Part shown: one piece after another, positions 27,867 through 35,234 of the stretch | How positions within the stretch are numbered: the first letter of the stretch is position 1 | Layout: each line of letters opens with the position of its first letter | From: Fusobacterium sp. | GTDB taxonomy: Bacteria > Fusobacteriota > Fusobacteriia > Fusobacteriales > Fusobacteriaceae | DNA: 47,418 nucleotides | Assembly (NCBI RefSeq): GCF_029258315.1 | Contig: NZ_JARHZE010000008.1 | Span: 1 to 47,418, forward strand | Direction of reading: 5' to 3' | Notes under the pieces: generated by a model | The model's database searches: none | The model's input: only the letters and a program-made list of their open reading frames with translations | Told to the model about the DNA's origin: nothing | Program-made: the position numbers and the translations under genes

Positions 27867-28525
27867 ATATTATACCTATATCCAAATCCATAGATAGTTT
27901 CAATTTTTAATTTTGGTAATTTTTTTCTAATATTTTTTATATAATTATCAACAGTTCTATCACTTCCAAAGTAATCATTGCCCCAAATTTCATTTAATAA
28001 AGTTTCTCTTGAAATAGCCTTACCTTTATTTTTAATAAAGAAATTTATAATTTCAAACTCCCTACTTGTAATTTCAATATAATTTTCACTTTCATTTATA
28101 GTTCTCTTTGTAAAGTTGATAGTGTATGGATCAATGAAAACAATCTCATCAGACTCAACAGTTCGATTTTGTTTTATTAGATTTTTAACTCTGTAAATCA
28201 ATTCAGTAGGTAAAAAAGGTTTGGAGATATAATCATCGCAACCGATTTCAAACCCAGTAACCCTGTCAAAACAATCCCCTTTAGCAGAGATTATTATTAC
28301 AAGGTTATCTTGAGACTTCTGTTTTAACATCTTCATAAGTTCTAGACCATTCCCATCAGGTAGCATAATATCTAAAATCCATAGTTTGAATTTTTTATCA
28401 ATTACATTTAAAGCTTCTTGCATATTTTTACAAGATGTAACATTATAGTTGGAGTTTTTAAGATAAAATGTCAACATTTGATTTAAATCTTTTTCATCTT
28501 CAACTAAGCAAATTTCTTCATTCAT
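27863..28525 (-). CDS. OmpR-family response regulator
   Basis: The receiver domain (about 1-115) has the acidic pair in LVEDEKD, phospho-acceptor Asp52 (LWILDIMLPDGNG) and the conserved Lys in DDYISKPF. The C-terminal winged helix (about 130-220) contains ITSREFEIINFFIKN, DRTVDNYIKNIRKKL and the ending IYGFGYRY, typical of OmpR/PhoB proteins. I place the start at ATG 28525, behind AAGGGAT, which gives 220 residues. The track's longer start adds a hydrophobic stretch before the receiver that is not expected. It probably controls its own operon and the divergent carrier operon. Confidence 0.93.
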   Translation of the reverse strand: MNEEICLVEDEKDLNQMLTFYLKNSNYNVTSCKNMQEALNVIDKKFKLWILDIMLPDGNGLELMKMLKQKSQDNLVIIISAKGDCFDRVTGFEIGCDDYISKPFLPTELIYRVKNLIKQNRTVESDEIVFIDPYTINFTKRTINESENYIEITSREFEIINFFIKNKGKAISRETLLNEIWGNDYFGSDRTVDNYIKNIRKKLPKLKIETIYGFGYRYNI

Positions 28526-28700
28526 AGTAAATCCCTTCTTGTTCAATTGTTTCTGTAAAAAAATTAAATATTGTATTAAAGTTCGATACAATTTTTATAC
28601 ATTCTAACACAAAAAAACTTTTTTTTCTAGATTGTTGTTATATTTTTTATACATTGATTTTGTATCATATAGACAAATCAAAGGGAGGGGTGAAGTGGAA
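28526..28700. promoter_or_regulatory. Divergent control region between the regulator and the YfcC-type carrier
   Basis: The region holds a perfect inverted repeat ATTGTAT-9-ATACAAT (28570-28592) and two copies of TTTTTATACATT (28592-28603 and 28646-28657), plus TGTATC elements on both strands. TATAAA/TAGAAT on the minus strand and TATCAT on the plus strand are possible -10 elements. Repeats of this kind are plausible sites for the response regulator. Exact promoters are not certain. Confidence 0.45.
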
Positions 28701-30167
28701 ATGAAGAAAAAAGGTTTTAAGATGCCGACGTCATTTACAATTTTATTTTTACTGACAGGTATCGTTGCATTATTAACCTTTGTAATTCCAGCAGGGCAGT
28801 ATGAATATGTAAATGGTACTCCAGTGGCAGGAACTTACAAAGTGGTAGCATCAAATACTCAAGGGCTATGGGATATTTTAATGGCACCAATAAAAGGTTT
28901 CAGTAGTGCGATAGATATTATTCTTTTTGTACTTGTACTTGGAGGGTGTTTAGGAGTTTTATTTGAAACAAGAGCGATAGATGCCTCTTTATCAAAAATA
29001 ACAGGTAGATTAAAAGGTAGAGAAAAAGTAATAATACCAGTGATAATGACCATATGTGCTTTCGGGGGGACTACATATGGAATGGCAGAAGAAACAATAG
29101 CTTTTTATCCAATAATTTTACCAGTTTTGTTAGCAGCTGGATATGATGTTGTAACGGGGATTATGGTAATATTCTTGGGAGCAGGAATCGGAATAGCAGG
29201 AGGGATAATAAATCCATTCTCAGTTGGAATCGGTTCTAACCTTGCAGGAATATCTTTGGGCGACGGAATTTTTGTTAGATTTGCTTTATTCTTAACATAT
29301 CTGATATTTGCAATAGCATTTACAATGAGATATGCAGAGAGAGTGAGAAAAGATCCTAAAAAATCAATAGTTTATGATATTAAGGATGTAACAGAAAGCA
29401 AATTTAGAAAAGACTCTTCAGAAGTTTTAGAGTTTGACTCTAAACGTAAAAGAGTAATGACAGTTTTTATAACAATGTTTGTGATAATGATAATCTCTAT
29501 TATTCCTTGGGCTGATAAATTTAATATTTATATCTTTGAAGATTTCCACAACCTTTTAATGAGTTCAAAAATCATCAAAGCACTTATAGGATTTAGTAAA
29601 CCTTTAGGAACTTGGCATTTTTCAGAGATGACAATGCTATTTATGGTAGGGGCTGCCTTAATAGGAAAACTTTACGGATATGAAGAAAAGAAAATAGTTA
29701 GTTTATTTGTAGCAGGAGCAAAAGATATTTTAAGCGTTGCGTTAATTCTAGGAGTAGCAAAAGGACTTTCAGTAGTTATGAAAAATGGATTGATAATAGA
29801 TACAATTCTTAATTATGGAGAGGGCGTACTTTTAAACTTAAAAGCAGAGATTTTCCCAGCAATAACATATCTTTTATATATACCAGTATCATTACTTATA
29901 CCATCATCATCAGGACTACAAACAGCAACAATTCCAATATTAGCACCTCTTGGGGATTTTATGGGAATAAGTAGAGAGTATGTAGTAATGGCTTGTCAAG
30001 CTGGAGCTGAAACAATGAATTTCATTTCTCCAACACAAGCAGTTTTAATGGGGGCTTTAACTTTAACAAATGTTCCATATGAAAGATGGCTAAAACATAT
30101 AATTCCATTCTTCGTAGGAATAATTGTAATAACAATCACAATATTAACAATAAGCAATATGCTATAA
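28701..30167 (+). CDS. YfcC/DcuC-family membrane transporter
   Basis: The protein (about 488 residues, roughly 12 membrane segments) belongs to the YfcC branch of the DcuC superfamily: FTILFLLTGIVALLTFVIPAG at the start, then FGGTTYGMAEETIAFYP and INPFSVGIGSNLAGIS, and near the end LIPSSSGLQTATIPILAPLGD. The family contains carriers and exchangers for dicarboxylates, amino acids and peptides; substrates are mostly unproven. The start is ATG 28701 after AGGGAGGGG (GTG 28695 is also possible); the track's earlier start lies upstream of this site. It forms an operon with the opine-dehydrogenase-like gene 61 bases downstream and is divergent from the two-component system. Confidence 0.85.
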   Translation: MKKKGFKMPTSFTILFLLTGIVALLTFVIPAGQYEYVNGTPVAGTYKVVASNTQGLWDILMAPIKGFSSAIDIILFVLVLGGCLGVLFETRAIDASLSKITGRLKGREKVIIPVIMTICAFGGTTYGMAEETIAFYPIILPVLLAAGYDVVTGIMVIFLGAGIGIAGGIINPFSVGIGSNLAGISLGDGIFVRFALFLTYLIFAIAFTMRYAERVRKDPKKSIVYDIKDVTESKFRKDSSEVLEFDSKRKRVMTVFITMFVIMIISIIPWADKFNIYIFEDFHNLLMSSKIIKALIGFSKPLGTWHFSEMTMLFMVGAALIGKLYGYEEKKIVSLFVAGAKDILSVALILGVAKGLSVVMKNGLIIDTILNYGEGVLLNLKAEIFPAITYLLYIPVSLLIPSSSGLQTATIPILAPLGDFMGISREYVVMACQAGAETMNFISPTQAVLMGALTLTNVPYERWLKHIIPFFVGIIVITITILTISNML

Positions 30168-30228
30168 ACTTAGGAAACAAGAATTACAAATAAAAATAAA
30201 AAAGATAATATAAAATCAGGAGGTTATT

Positions 30229-31344
30229 ATGAGTAGAGTAACAGTAATTGGAGCAGGAAACGGGGGAGTAACAGCAGCATATCATTTCACAAAATTAGGA
30301 CACGACGTATGTATATATGATGACCCTAAATTTGATAAACAAATAAAAGCTATACAAGAAGCTGGAGGAATAAAAGCTTTAAATGAATCACACGGATGTA
30401 ATATGTTATGTTCTGGATTTGCTAATATTCAACTAGCAACTACTGAAATAAAGAAAGCAATGGAATTTGCAGATATATTTGTTATGGTATGTCCTTCATT
30501 TGCACAAGAGAAATTATTTGAATCAATGATACCTTATTTAAAAGATGGACAAACAATATTATTAATGCCAGGAAACTATGGAAGTTTAGTTCTTTCAAAA
30601 ATGTTAAGAGAGAGCGACAAAAAAGATGTAAGAATAAACTTTGCTGATGCAATATCAATTCCTTGGGCTTGTAGAATAGTTACACCAGGAGTAATAACAA
30701 TAATGGGAATAAAAAAATTCCTTCCATTAAGTATAATGGCTAATACAGAAGATAAATCATTAATAGAGAAAAAATTAGCAGAGGTTTTACCAATACCAGT
30801 AGAGGTATTATCAAACCCAATAACTGCTGGACTAGAAAATATAAACTTCGGTGGACATCCACTATTAACAACTCTAAATATGGGATTACTAGAGAACTTC
30901 AATGGAAACTTCAACTATTATAGAGATTGTTGCAGTCCAGCTACATCTAGAGCAGCTGCCAAAATGGACAAGGAACGTTTAAGTGTTGGACAAGCTTTAG
31001 GATTATCTTTAAGAACAGAACTAGATGCAATGAATGCCCTTTATGGAACTGAGTATGAAACAGTATATGCTTTCAACAGAGATTCCACTACCCACGGAAA
31101 AATAAACAATTCCCCAAATAGTTCTAGCTCAAGATACATAACTGAAGATGTTGCTTACTTATTAGTTCCTTGCTATGAATTAGCTAAACTTTCAGGAATA
31201 GATGTACCAGTTGTTGAATCTTGTATAAAAATAGCATCAGCTTATAATGATGTTGACTATTTCAAAGAGGGACGTACTCTTGAAAAAATGGGATTTGCTA
31301 ATGTAAAACATGATGAATTTGTAGAAATGCTAAAAAGCTTTTAA
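30229..31344 (+). CDS. Opine dehydrogenase family protein (NAD/NADP octopine/nopaline dehydrogenase type)
   Basis: An N-terminal Rossmann fold starts VIGAGNGGVTAAYHF (GxGxxG). The C-terminal domain has FGGHPLLTTLNMGLLENF with His210 and RYITEDVAY with Asp307; these match in spacing the His/Asp pair of characterised opine dehydrogenases. Such enzymes reductively condense an amino acid with an alpha-keto acid (pyruvate, 2-oxoglutarate), or run in reverse to break opines down. At 371 residues it is of family size. The tight link to a YfcC-type carrier suggests that the opine, or the amino acid freed from it, crosses the membrane. Substrate and direction cannot be read from the sequence. RBS AGGAGG; a terminator follows. 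Confidence 0.85.
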   Translation: MSRVTVIGAGNGGVTAAYHFTKLGHDVCIYDDPKFDKQIKAIQEAGGIKALNESHGCNMLCSGFANIQLATTEIKKAMEFADIFVMVCPSFAQEKLFESMIPYLKDGQTILLMPGNYGSLVLSKMLRESDKKDVRINFADAISIPWACRIVTPGVITIMGIKKFLPLSIMANTEDKSLIEKKLAEVLPIPVEVLSNPITAGLENINFGGHPLLTTLNMGLLENFNGNFNYYRDCCSPATSRAAAKMDKERLSVGQALGLSLRTELDAMNALYGTEYETVYAFNRDSTTHGKINNSPNSSSSRYITEDVAYLLVPCYELAKLSGIDVPVVESCIKIASAYNDVDYFKEGRTLEKMGFANVKHDEFVEMLKSF

Positions 31345-31388
31345 TAAATTATAATAATAAAGTTTAACTTCCCGATAGTAATAATAAA

Positions 31389-31420
31389 AAGTGTCTTCAA
31401 ATTTTTGAGGGCGCTTTTTA
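31389..31420 (+). terminator. Terminator of the carrier/opine dehydrogenase operon
   Basis: AAGTGTCTTCAAA pairs with TTTGAGGGCGCTT using three G-U pairs, then TTT. It is about 45 bases after the stop. Confidence 0.75.
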
Positions 31421-31428
31421 TATTGCAT

Positions 31429-31454
31429 AAAAAAATAGGCAGTTTTAACTGCCC
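31429..31454 (-). terminator. Terminator of the secreted-protein/MORN operon
   Basis: On the minus strand GGGCAGT, loop TAAA, ACTGCC is followed by TATTTTTTT, beginning 2 bases after the stop of the last gene. Confidence 0.85.
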
Positions 31455-31455
31455 A

Positions 31456-31950
31456 TTAAAATATTAGTCTAGTTTTTAAAGATTTAGAAGCCTCATCTAA
31501 ACCAGATAAATCAAAATCAAGCCAACAAGAAGTGGAGTTTTCCCCTTCATAATTAATCCTTAAAGTTTTAGACCCTTTTAATAATTCCATTTCATTACTT
31601 ATAAAAATTAAATATATTTCATAAGGTTTATTTTTATTTACAAGTCCCGGGTATTCTACTTCATCCAAATATCCTATCTTTACATTTACTTTTATTTTTT
31701 CCAAAGAATCATCTTGATTATTTTCAATAGGAGATGGTTTGCATTTATCCACAAGTAAAGTCATAGAATAATAAGTAAGAGAACCCTTCAAACTATTCTT
31801 TGATATATAAATTTTTCCACTCTGTTTTGGTTCAGAATTAATAGATGAGGTAACTATTATATTTTTATTATTTTCATTTCTTTCAATTTCCCATTTAGCA
31901 AATGAAATGGAAGATAGTAATAAAAATATCAGTAGTAAGTATTTTTTCAT
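31456..31950 (-). CDS. Unrecognised exported protein, 164 residues
   Basis: I do not recognise a family. A clear signal peptide (about 1-18, MKKYLLLIFLLLSSISFAK) precedes a predicted beta-rich domain beginning WEIERNENNKNIIV. Two cysteines, in DKCKPS and SCWLDF, could form a disulfide in the periplasm. It is the last gene of the five-gene minus-strand operon, 17 bases after the previous gene, with RBS AAGGAG and a terminator just after the stop. The function is unknown; the context suggests an envelope role with its operon partners. Confidence 0.75.
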   Translation of the reverse strand: MKKYLLLIFLLLSSISFAKWEIERNENNKNIIVTSSINSEPKQSGKIYISKNSLKGSLTYYSMTLLVDKCKPSPIENNQDDSLEKIKVNVKIGYLDEVEYPGLVNKNKPYEIYLIFISNEMELLKGSKTLRINYEGENSTSCWLDFDLSGLDEASKSLKTRLIF

Positions 31951-31967
31951 TTTTTCTCCTTTTAAAT

Positions 31968-32642
31968 TTAAAAAAATGTTTCATCAGATATACTTATTTT
32001 GAAAGGTTTATCTTCTAAATCAAAATAAACAGTGATATTTTTTTCAAAATCATTGACACTTTTAACAATAGTATACTCTGTTGAGACATTAAATTCAGGG
32101 TGATTTCTATAATTTGTAGGGACGTGTATCCAGCCATCACTTTGAGGATAATCTTTTATTAAGTTCTCTTGTGATAAGCTACTGACCTCCTTATTGTTTA
32201 ATTTAATATTAGAATGTGATTTATCATAAAAAACAATAATAGAATTTACTATCCCCTCTTCTATCTTTTTATAATTTTCACTTTCTTCAGGTATATCAGG
32301 ATTTTTTATTGTAACTTCCAAAAGGATACCATTTTTTTCTAAAAGTCTGATGATAGATCCCCCTTTAATAATACTTTTACCATCTTTGGACAGAGACCAA
32401 TCAGTACGTATATCATAGTAGTCCTCTCCAACCAAAGGATTTAAAAAATACGGCTTTTTATCGGTGATATTCCAACCATCATTTAGAAATTTTTTTAGAG
32501 TGTTTGGAATAGTGAAAGATATATCATTAACTTGAATTTCAAATTTAGAATTATCCTTAGACATTTTATTTTCACCCTCTTTAGAATAGATTACAGAAAA
32601 AGATATTAAAAAACAGATTATAAGAATAAAAATTTTTTTCAT
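31968..32642 (-). CDS. Unrecognised exported protein, 224 residues
   Basis: No family recognised. The signal peptide (about 1-20, ending VIYSK) is followed by a short polar stretch and a soluble domain opening with FEIQVNDISFTIPNTLKKFL. The phrase DGWNITDKKPYFLNPLVG resembles small secreted or lipoprotein-like proteins that scale with a periodic beta structure, but this is only an impression. There is no lipobox cysteine. RBS GAGGTGAGG. It lies 36 bases from the upstream gene in the same operon. No transfer signs: base composition matches its neighbours. Confidence 0.72.
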   Translation of the reverse strand: MKKIFILIICFLISFSVIYSKEGENKMSKDNSKFEIQVNDISFTIPNTLKKFLNDGWNITDKKPYFLNPLVGEDYYDIRTDWSLSKDGKSIIKGGSIIRLLEKNGILLEVTIKNPDIPEESENYKKIEEGIVNSIIVFYDKSHSNIKLNNKEVSSLSQENLIKDYPQSDGWIHVPTNYRNHPEFNVSTEYTIVKSVNDFEKNITVYFDLEDKPFKISISDETFF

Positions 32643-32678
32643 CTATCCTCACCTCTATATTAAAATTTTATTTTCTAT

Positions 32679-33203
32679 CTATTTTATATCAATTACACTG
32701 TCATTTATTTGAATTTCACTTTCATATATTTTTATAATTTTTGGTACTCCATCAGCTGGAAAACAGAAAGTATTTTTAACTGCTGTTTTAGTTGGAATAT
32801 TAATATCATCAAATGGACCTAGAGCAAAAACTGCAAATCCCTCAGTGTCTAAAAGTTGAAGAGTTTTTTTCTCGTGAAGATTTGTTAGCCTTATCATTTT
32901 ATCTGTTTCATTTCTTAATCCAACTGTTACCTTGTATCCTGTTTCATCTTTTTTTACTGATAGAACTGAAACCTTTACATATTTTTCAAAAAGTTCTTTA
33001 TTGTAAATGATTAAAGCCTCATCTAAACTTTCTCCCTCTTTTCTTCCAGAATCTATACCATCTTTTACCCCTTTTAAGATATTTTTTCCTGTGGACACTG
33101 TTTCAGATACCACAGACGATACAGCTTTAGTTATAGGAGATTTCTCTTCTGAATAAGATAGAGCAGATAAAAGTAAACTTAAAACAAAAATAAATTTTTT
33201 CAT
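32679..33203 (-). CDS. Unrecognised exported protein, 174 residues
   Basis: The signal peptide (about 1-18, MKKFIFVLSLLLSALSYS) leads to an amphipathic segment (TKAVSSVVSETVSTGKNILKG) and a C-terminal beta-rich domain with VKVSVLSVKKDETGYKVTV and GLRNETDKMIRLTNL. The latter looks like the Ig/telokin-like folds (DUF4352 style) of secreted bacterial proteins, which is a weak match by eye. RBS GAGGTGA. It follows the MORN gene after 25 bases. The function is unknown. Confidence 0.72.
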   Translation of the reverse strand: MKKFIFVLSLLLSALSYSEEKSPITKAVSSVVSETVSTGKNILKGVKDGIDSGRKEGESLDEALIIYNKELFEKYVKVSVLSVKKDETGYKVTVGLRNETDKMIRLTNLHEKKTLQLLDTEGFAVFALGPFDDINIPTKTAVKNTFCFPADGVPKIIKIYESEIQINDSVIDIK

Positions 33204-33228
33204 TTTATCACCTCGTTATATAGAAATT

Positions 33229-34548
33229 TTAAGAATGATTTTTTATAGAAATAGTTACATCAAAGAACTTAGGTTTTTTATTATTTTCCTCATAGAAATC
33301 ATCTATTGTAGGGTAGATTATCTCTTTAAGATCTATTTTCATATTTTTATTAGTTTTTCTAAATTTTTCATAATCAGTAGTTTTTAAACTATGTTTTCCT
33401 TTTTTATTTTCTTTCATTTCAATCCATAGATAGTCATTTTTAAAAGGAACATTTATACTATAAACTCCATTTTTAAAATTAGTTTTAAATGAAATATCAA
33501 TATTTTCATCTATGGTTATTTTATCCTCAGATGTTGCAAGGTTTTCAGCATTTAAAAGATTCATATAGACAAGATTTGAAATTAAAGCAGTTTCTACCAT
33601 AGAGTTAAGAGCTTCACCCATAGTTTTTCCTAACTCCTCCATTCCTTTTTCAAGTTGTTTGTCTACTTCTTCATCTTCTGAGATCTCTTTTATACTAATC
33701 ATATCATCACTATTTTTATTATCTCTTTCTTCTTCTATCACCTGCCCATTTTTTATTTTTCCTTTAGATTGAAGAGTACCATCTTCATAGTAAACTTCAT
33801 AAATTCCCTCTTCGATATTATTTTTAAACTCTTTTCTTGTCCATAAATTTCCATTGTCATAGTAATCTTCTTTTATACCATTAAGAGCTCCATCTTTAAA
33901 ATTAGCTATATTTTTTAGGATTTTATTTTCAGAATAAAATTTCCAACAGCCGTTTTGTCCAGATTCATTAAAACTACCTTCTAGCTTTAAATTTCCATTA
34001 TCATAGTATTCTTTATATTCACCTATTGGATTACCTTTTTTATAAGTTGTTTTAGATAAAATTTTTCCATTAGGATAGTAAGCAATATATTCTCCCTCAA
34101 TAACCCCATTTTTAAAATTAGTTTTTAGTCTTAAATTTCCGTTATCATTATAATAGTGTTCTGTAACCCCATCTCTTTCACCATCTTTAAAATTGGTATT
34201 ATCAACTAAAACTCCCTCTTCTGTATATAGTTTAAAATTTCCATTTTGTTTTCCATCTTTCCAATGTCCAATCTCTTTTATCTGATTTTTAAAATATATA
34301 ACATTTAATCCATTAAGTTCACCATCTTTATATGAATAGATGTCCATATACTCATCATTTGTTTTTTTTAGTCTTCCAGTAAAAGGTTTTCCATCTTCAA
34401 CAGAAAGTTTACCATTTATATTTCTCACTTTTTCATTATCTTCAATAGCAGGAAGATATTTAAAAAATGAATATCTATTATAATAAATATAGGTTCCAGA
34501 AGTAACACAAAGAAATAATATAGTTCCTAAAATTATTTTTATTTTCAT
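33229..34548 (-). CDS. MORN-repeat (YwqK-like) envelope protein
   Basis: An N-terminal hydrophobic segment (MKIKIILGTILFLCVTSGTYIYY) acts as signal or anchor. About nine MORN-type repeats follow (roughly residues 45-275), recognisable by recurring FKDG..NG...YY.NGNL, for example HYYNDNGNLRLKTNFKNG. A charged linker and an unrecognised domain of about 140 residues end the protein. Databases often label such proteins YwqK family antitoxin, but no toxin partner is seen here, so I do not use that function. MORN repeats elsewhere bind lipid or protein. I took ATG 34548, behind GGAGG, rather than the track's TTG at 34560, which precedes that site. Confidence 0.82.
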   Translation of the reverse strand: MKIKIILGTILFLCVTSGTYIYYNRYSFFKYLPAIEDNEKVRNINGKLSVEDGKPFTGRLKKTNDEYMDIYSYKDGELNGLNVIYFKNQIKEIGHWKDGKQNGNFKLYTEEGVLVDNTNFKDGERDGVTEHYYNDNGNLRLKTNFKNGVIEGEYIAYYPNGKILSKTTYKKGNPIGEYKEYYDNGNLKLEGSFNESGQNGCWKFYSENKILKNIANFKDGALNGIKEDYYDNGNLWTRKEFKNNIEEGIYEVYYEDGTLQSKGKIKNGQVIEEERDNKNSDDMISIKEISEDEEVDKQLEKGMEELGKTMGEALNSMVETALISNLVYMNLLNAENLATSEDKITIDENIDISFKTNFKNGVYSINVPFKNDYLWIEMKENKKGKHSLKTTDYEKFRKTNKNMKIDLKEIIYPTIDDFYEENNKKPKFFDVTISIKNHS

Positions 34549-34578
34549 ATTTTCCTCCAATCAATTTTATAAAGAGTT

Positions 34579-35052
34579 TTAAAATATTATTTTGATAGCT
34601 TTGGAAAGAAAGGATATTACTAAAAATATACTTCCTATTATTATTAAAATATATTCTCTTCCTTTATTAGCTCCATCATCAGCTATCCAAAATTCTTTAG
34701 GATTATTTTTATTTACAACTAATTTATACTCTTTTCCTATTTCATATTCAATAAAATTTATATTTTTTAATTTTTTTATAAATTTTTTAGTTTTTTCTGG
34801 AACTTCATCAGGATTTATATTTTTTAACTCATCTATTTTTTCCTTGTTTGTGTACTTTCCTCTGTACTCTTCATTATAAGTGACTCCATTAACTACATAT
34901 CTAAATATAGGATAATGTCTATTTCTAGATGGGGAATAATAAAATTCAGTAAGAGTTCCCTTTGTATAAAAATTTTCTTTCATAGTTTTATTATATTGGT
35001 AAAGATTAAAACATCCTATAAAAATAAGTATAATTCCAATTATTCTTAGCAT
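34579..35052 (-). CDS. DUF3592-like membrane protein
   Basis: The protein is 157 residues with one hydrophobic helix at each end (about 1-20 and 135-155) enclosing an extracytoplasmic beta domain. YPIFRYVVNGVTYNEEYRG and KEYKLVVNKNNPKEFWI match the DUF3592 pattern of small membrane proteins of unknown role. It is the first gene of the five-gene minus-strand operon. RBS GAGGTGATAG. Upstream lies a strong hairpin rather than an evident promoter. Confidence 0.78.
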   Translation of the reverse strand: MLRIIGIILIFIGCFNLYQYNKTMKENFYTKGTLTEFYYSPSRNRHYPIFRYVVNGVTYNEEYRGKYTNKEKIDELKNINPDEVPEKTKKFIKKLKNINFIEYEIGKEYKLVVNKNNPKEFWIADDGANKGREYILIIIGSIFLVISFLSKAIKIIF

Positions 35053-35066
35053 TCTATCACCTCAAA

Positions 35067-35123
35067 TAAAAAAATGCTCATAACAAAATTATTTATAGGA
35101 ATAAATAATTAAGTCATAAGCAT
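35067..35123 (-). terminator. Strong terminator/attenuator-shaped hairpin before the DUF3592-MORN operon
   Basis: On the minus strand ATGCTTATGAC pairs with GTTATGAGCAT and AATTATTTAT with ATAAATAATT around loop TCCT (about 21 bp), followed by TTTTTTT. It could end the M20 amidohydrolase transcript. It ends only about 15 bases before the DUF3592 start codon, so that gene must be read through it or started within it. Confidence 0.75.
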
Positions 35124-35189
35124 CATCTCCTTAAATTAAGTTAAAGAAGTATTTTAAATATAAAGTCAAATATTTAATTTTGATATGTA

Positions 35190-35222
35190 AATATTTTTTA
35201 TAATTATACTATAAAAAATATT
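35190..35222. repeat. AT-only perfect inverted repeat
   Basis: AATATTTTTTATA and TATAAAAAATATT (13 bp) are separated by 7 bases, just after the M20 stop. It may be a weak bidirectional hairpin or the 3' end of the M20 message. Confidence 0.5.
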
Positions 35223-35234
35223 AAAAATCAACTG

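Noticed and set aside
28526-28591. N-terminal extension of the response regulator in the ORF track
   Set aside because: The receiver domain begins right after ATG 28525, which has its own AAGGGAT site; the extension overlaps the divergent control region.
26562-31344. Opine-type metallophore locus
   Set aside because: A nicotianamine-synthase-like gene and an outer-membrane receptor, expected for such loci, are absent nearby.
33229-34548. Toxin-antitoxin reading of the MORN/YwqK gene
   Set aside because: No toxin-like partner; the protein has an export signal and sits with other exported proteins.
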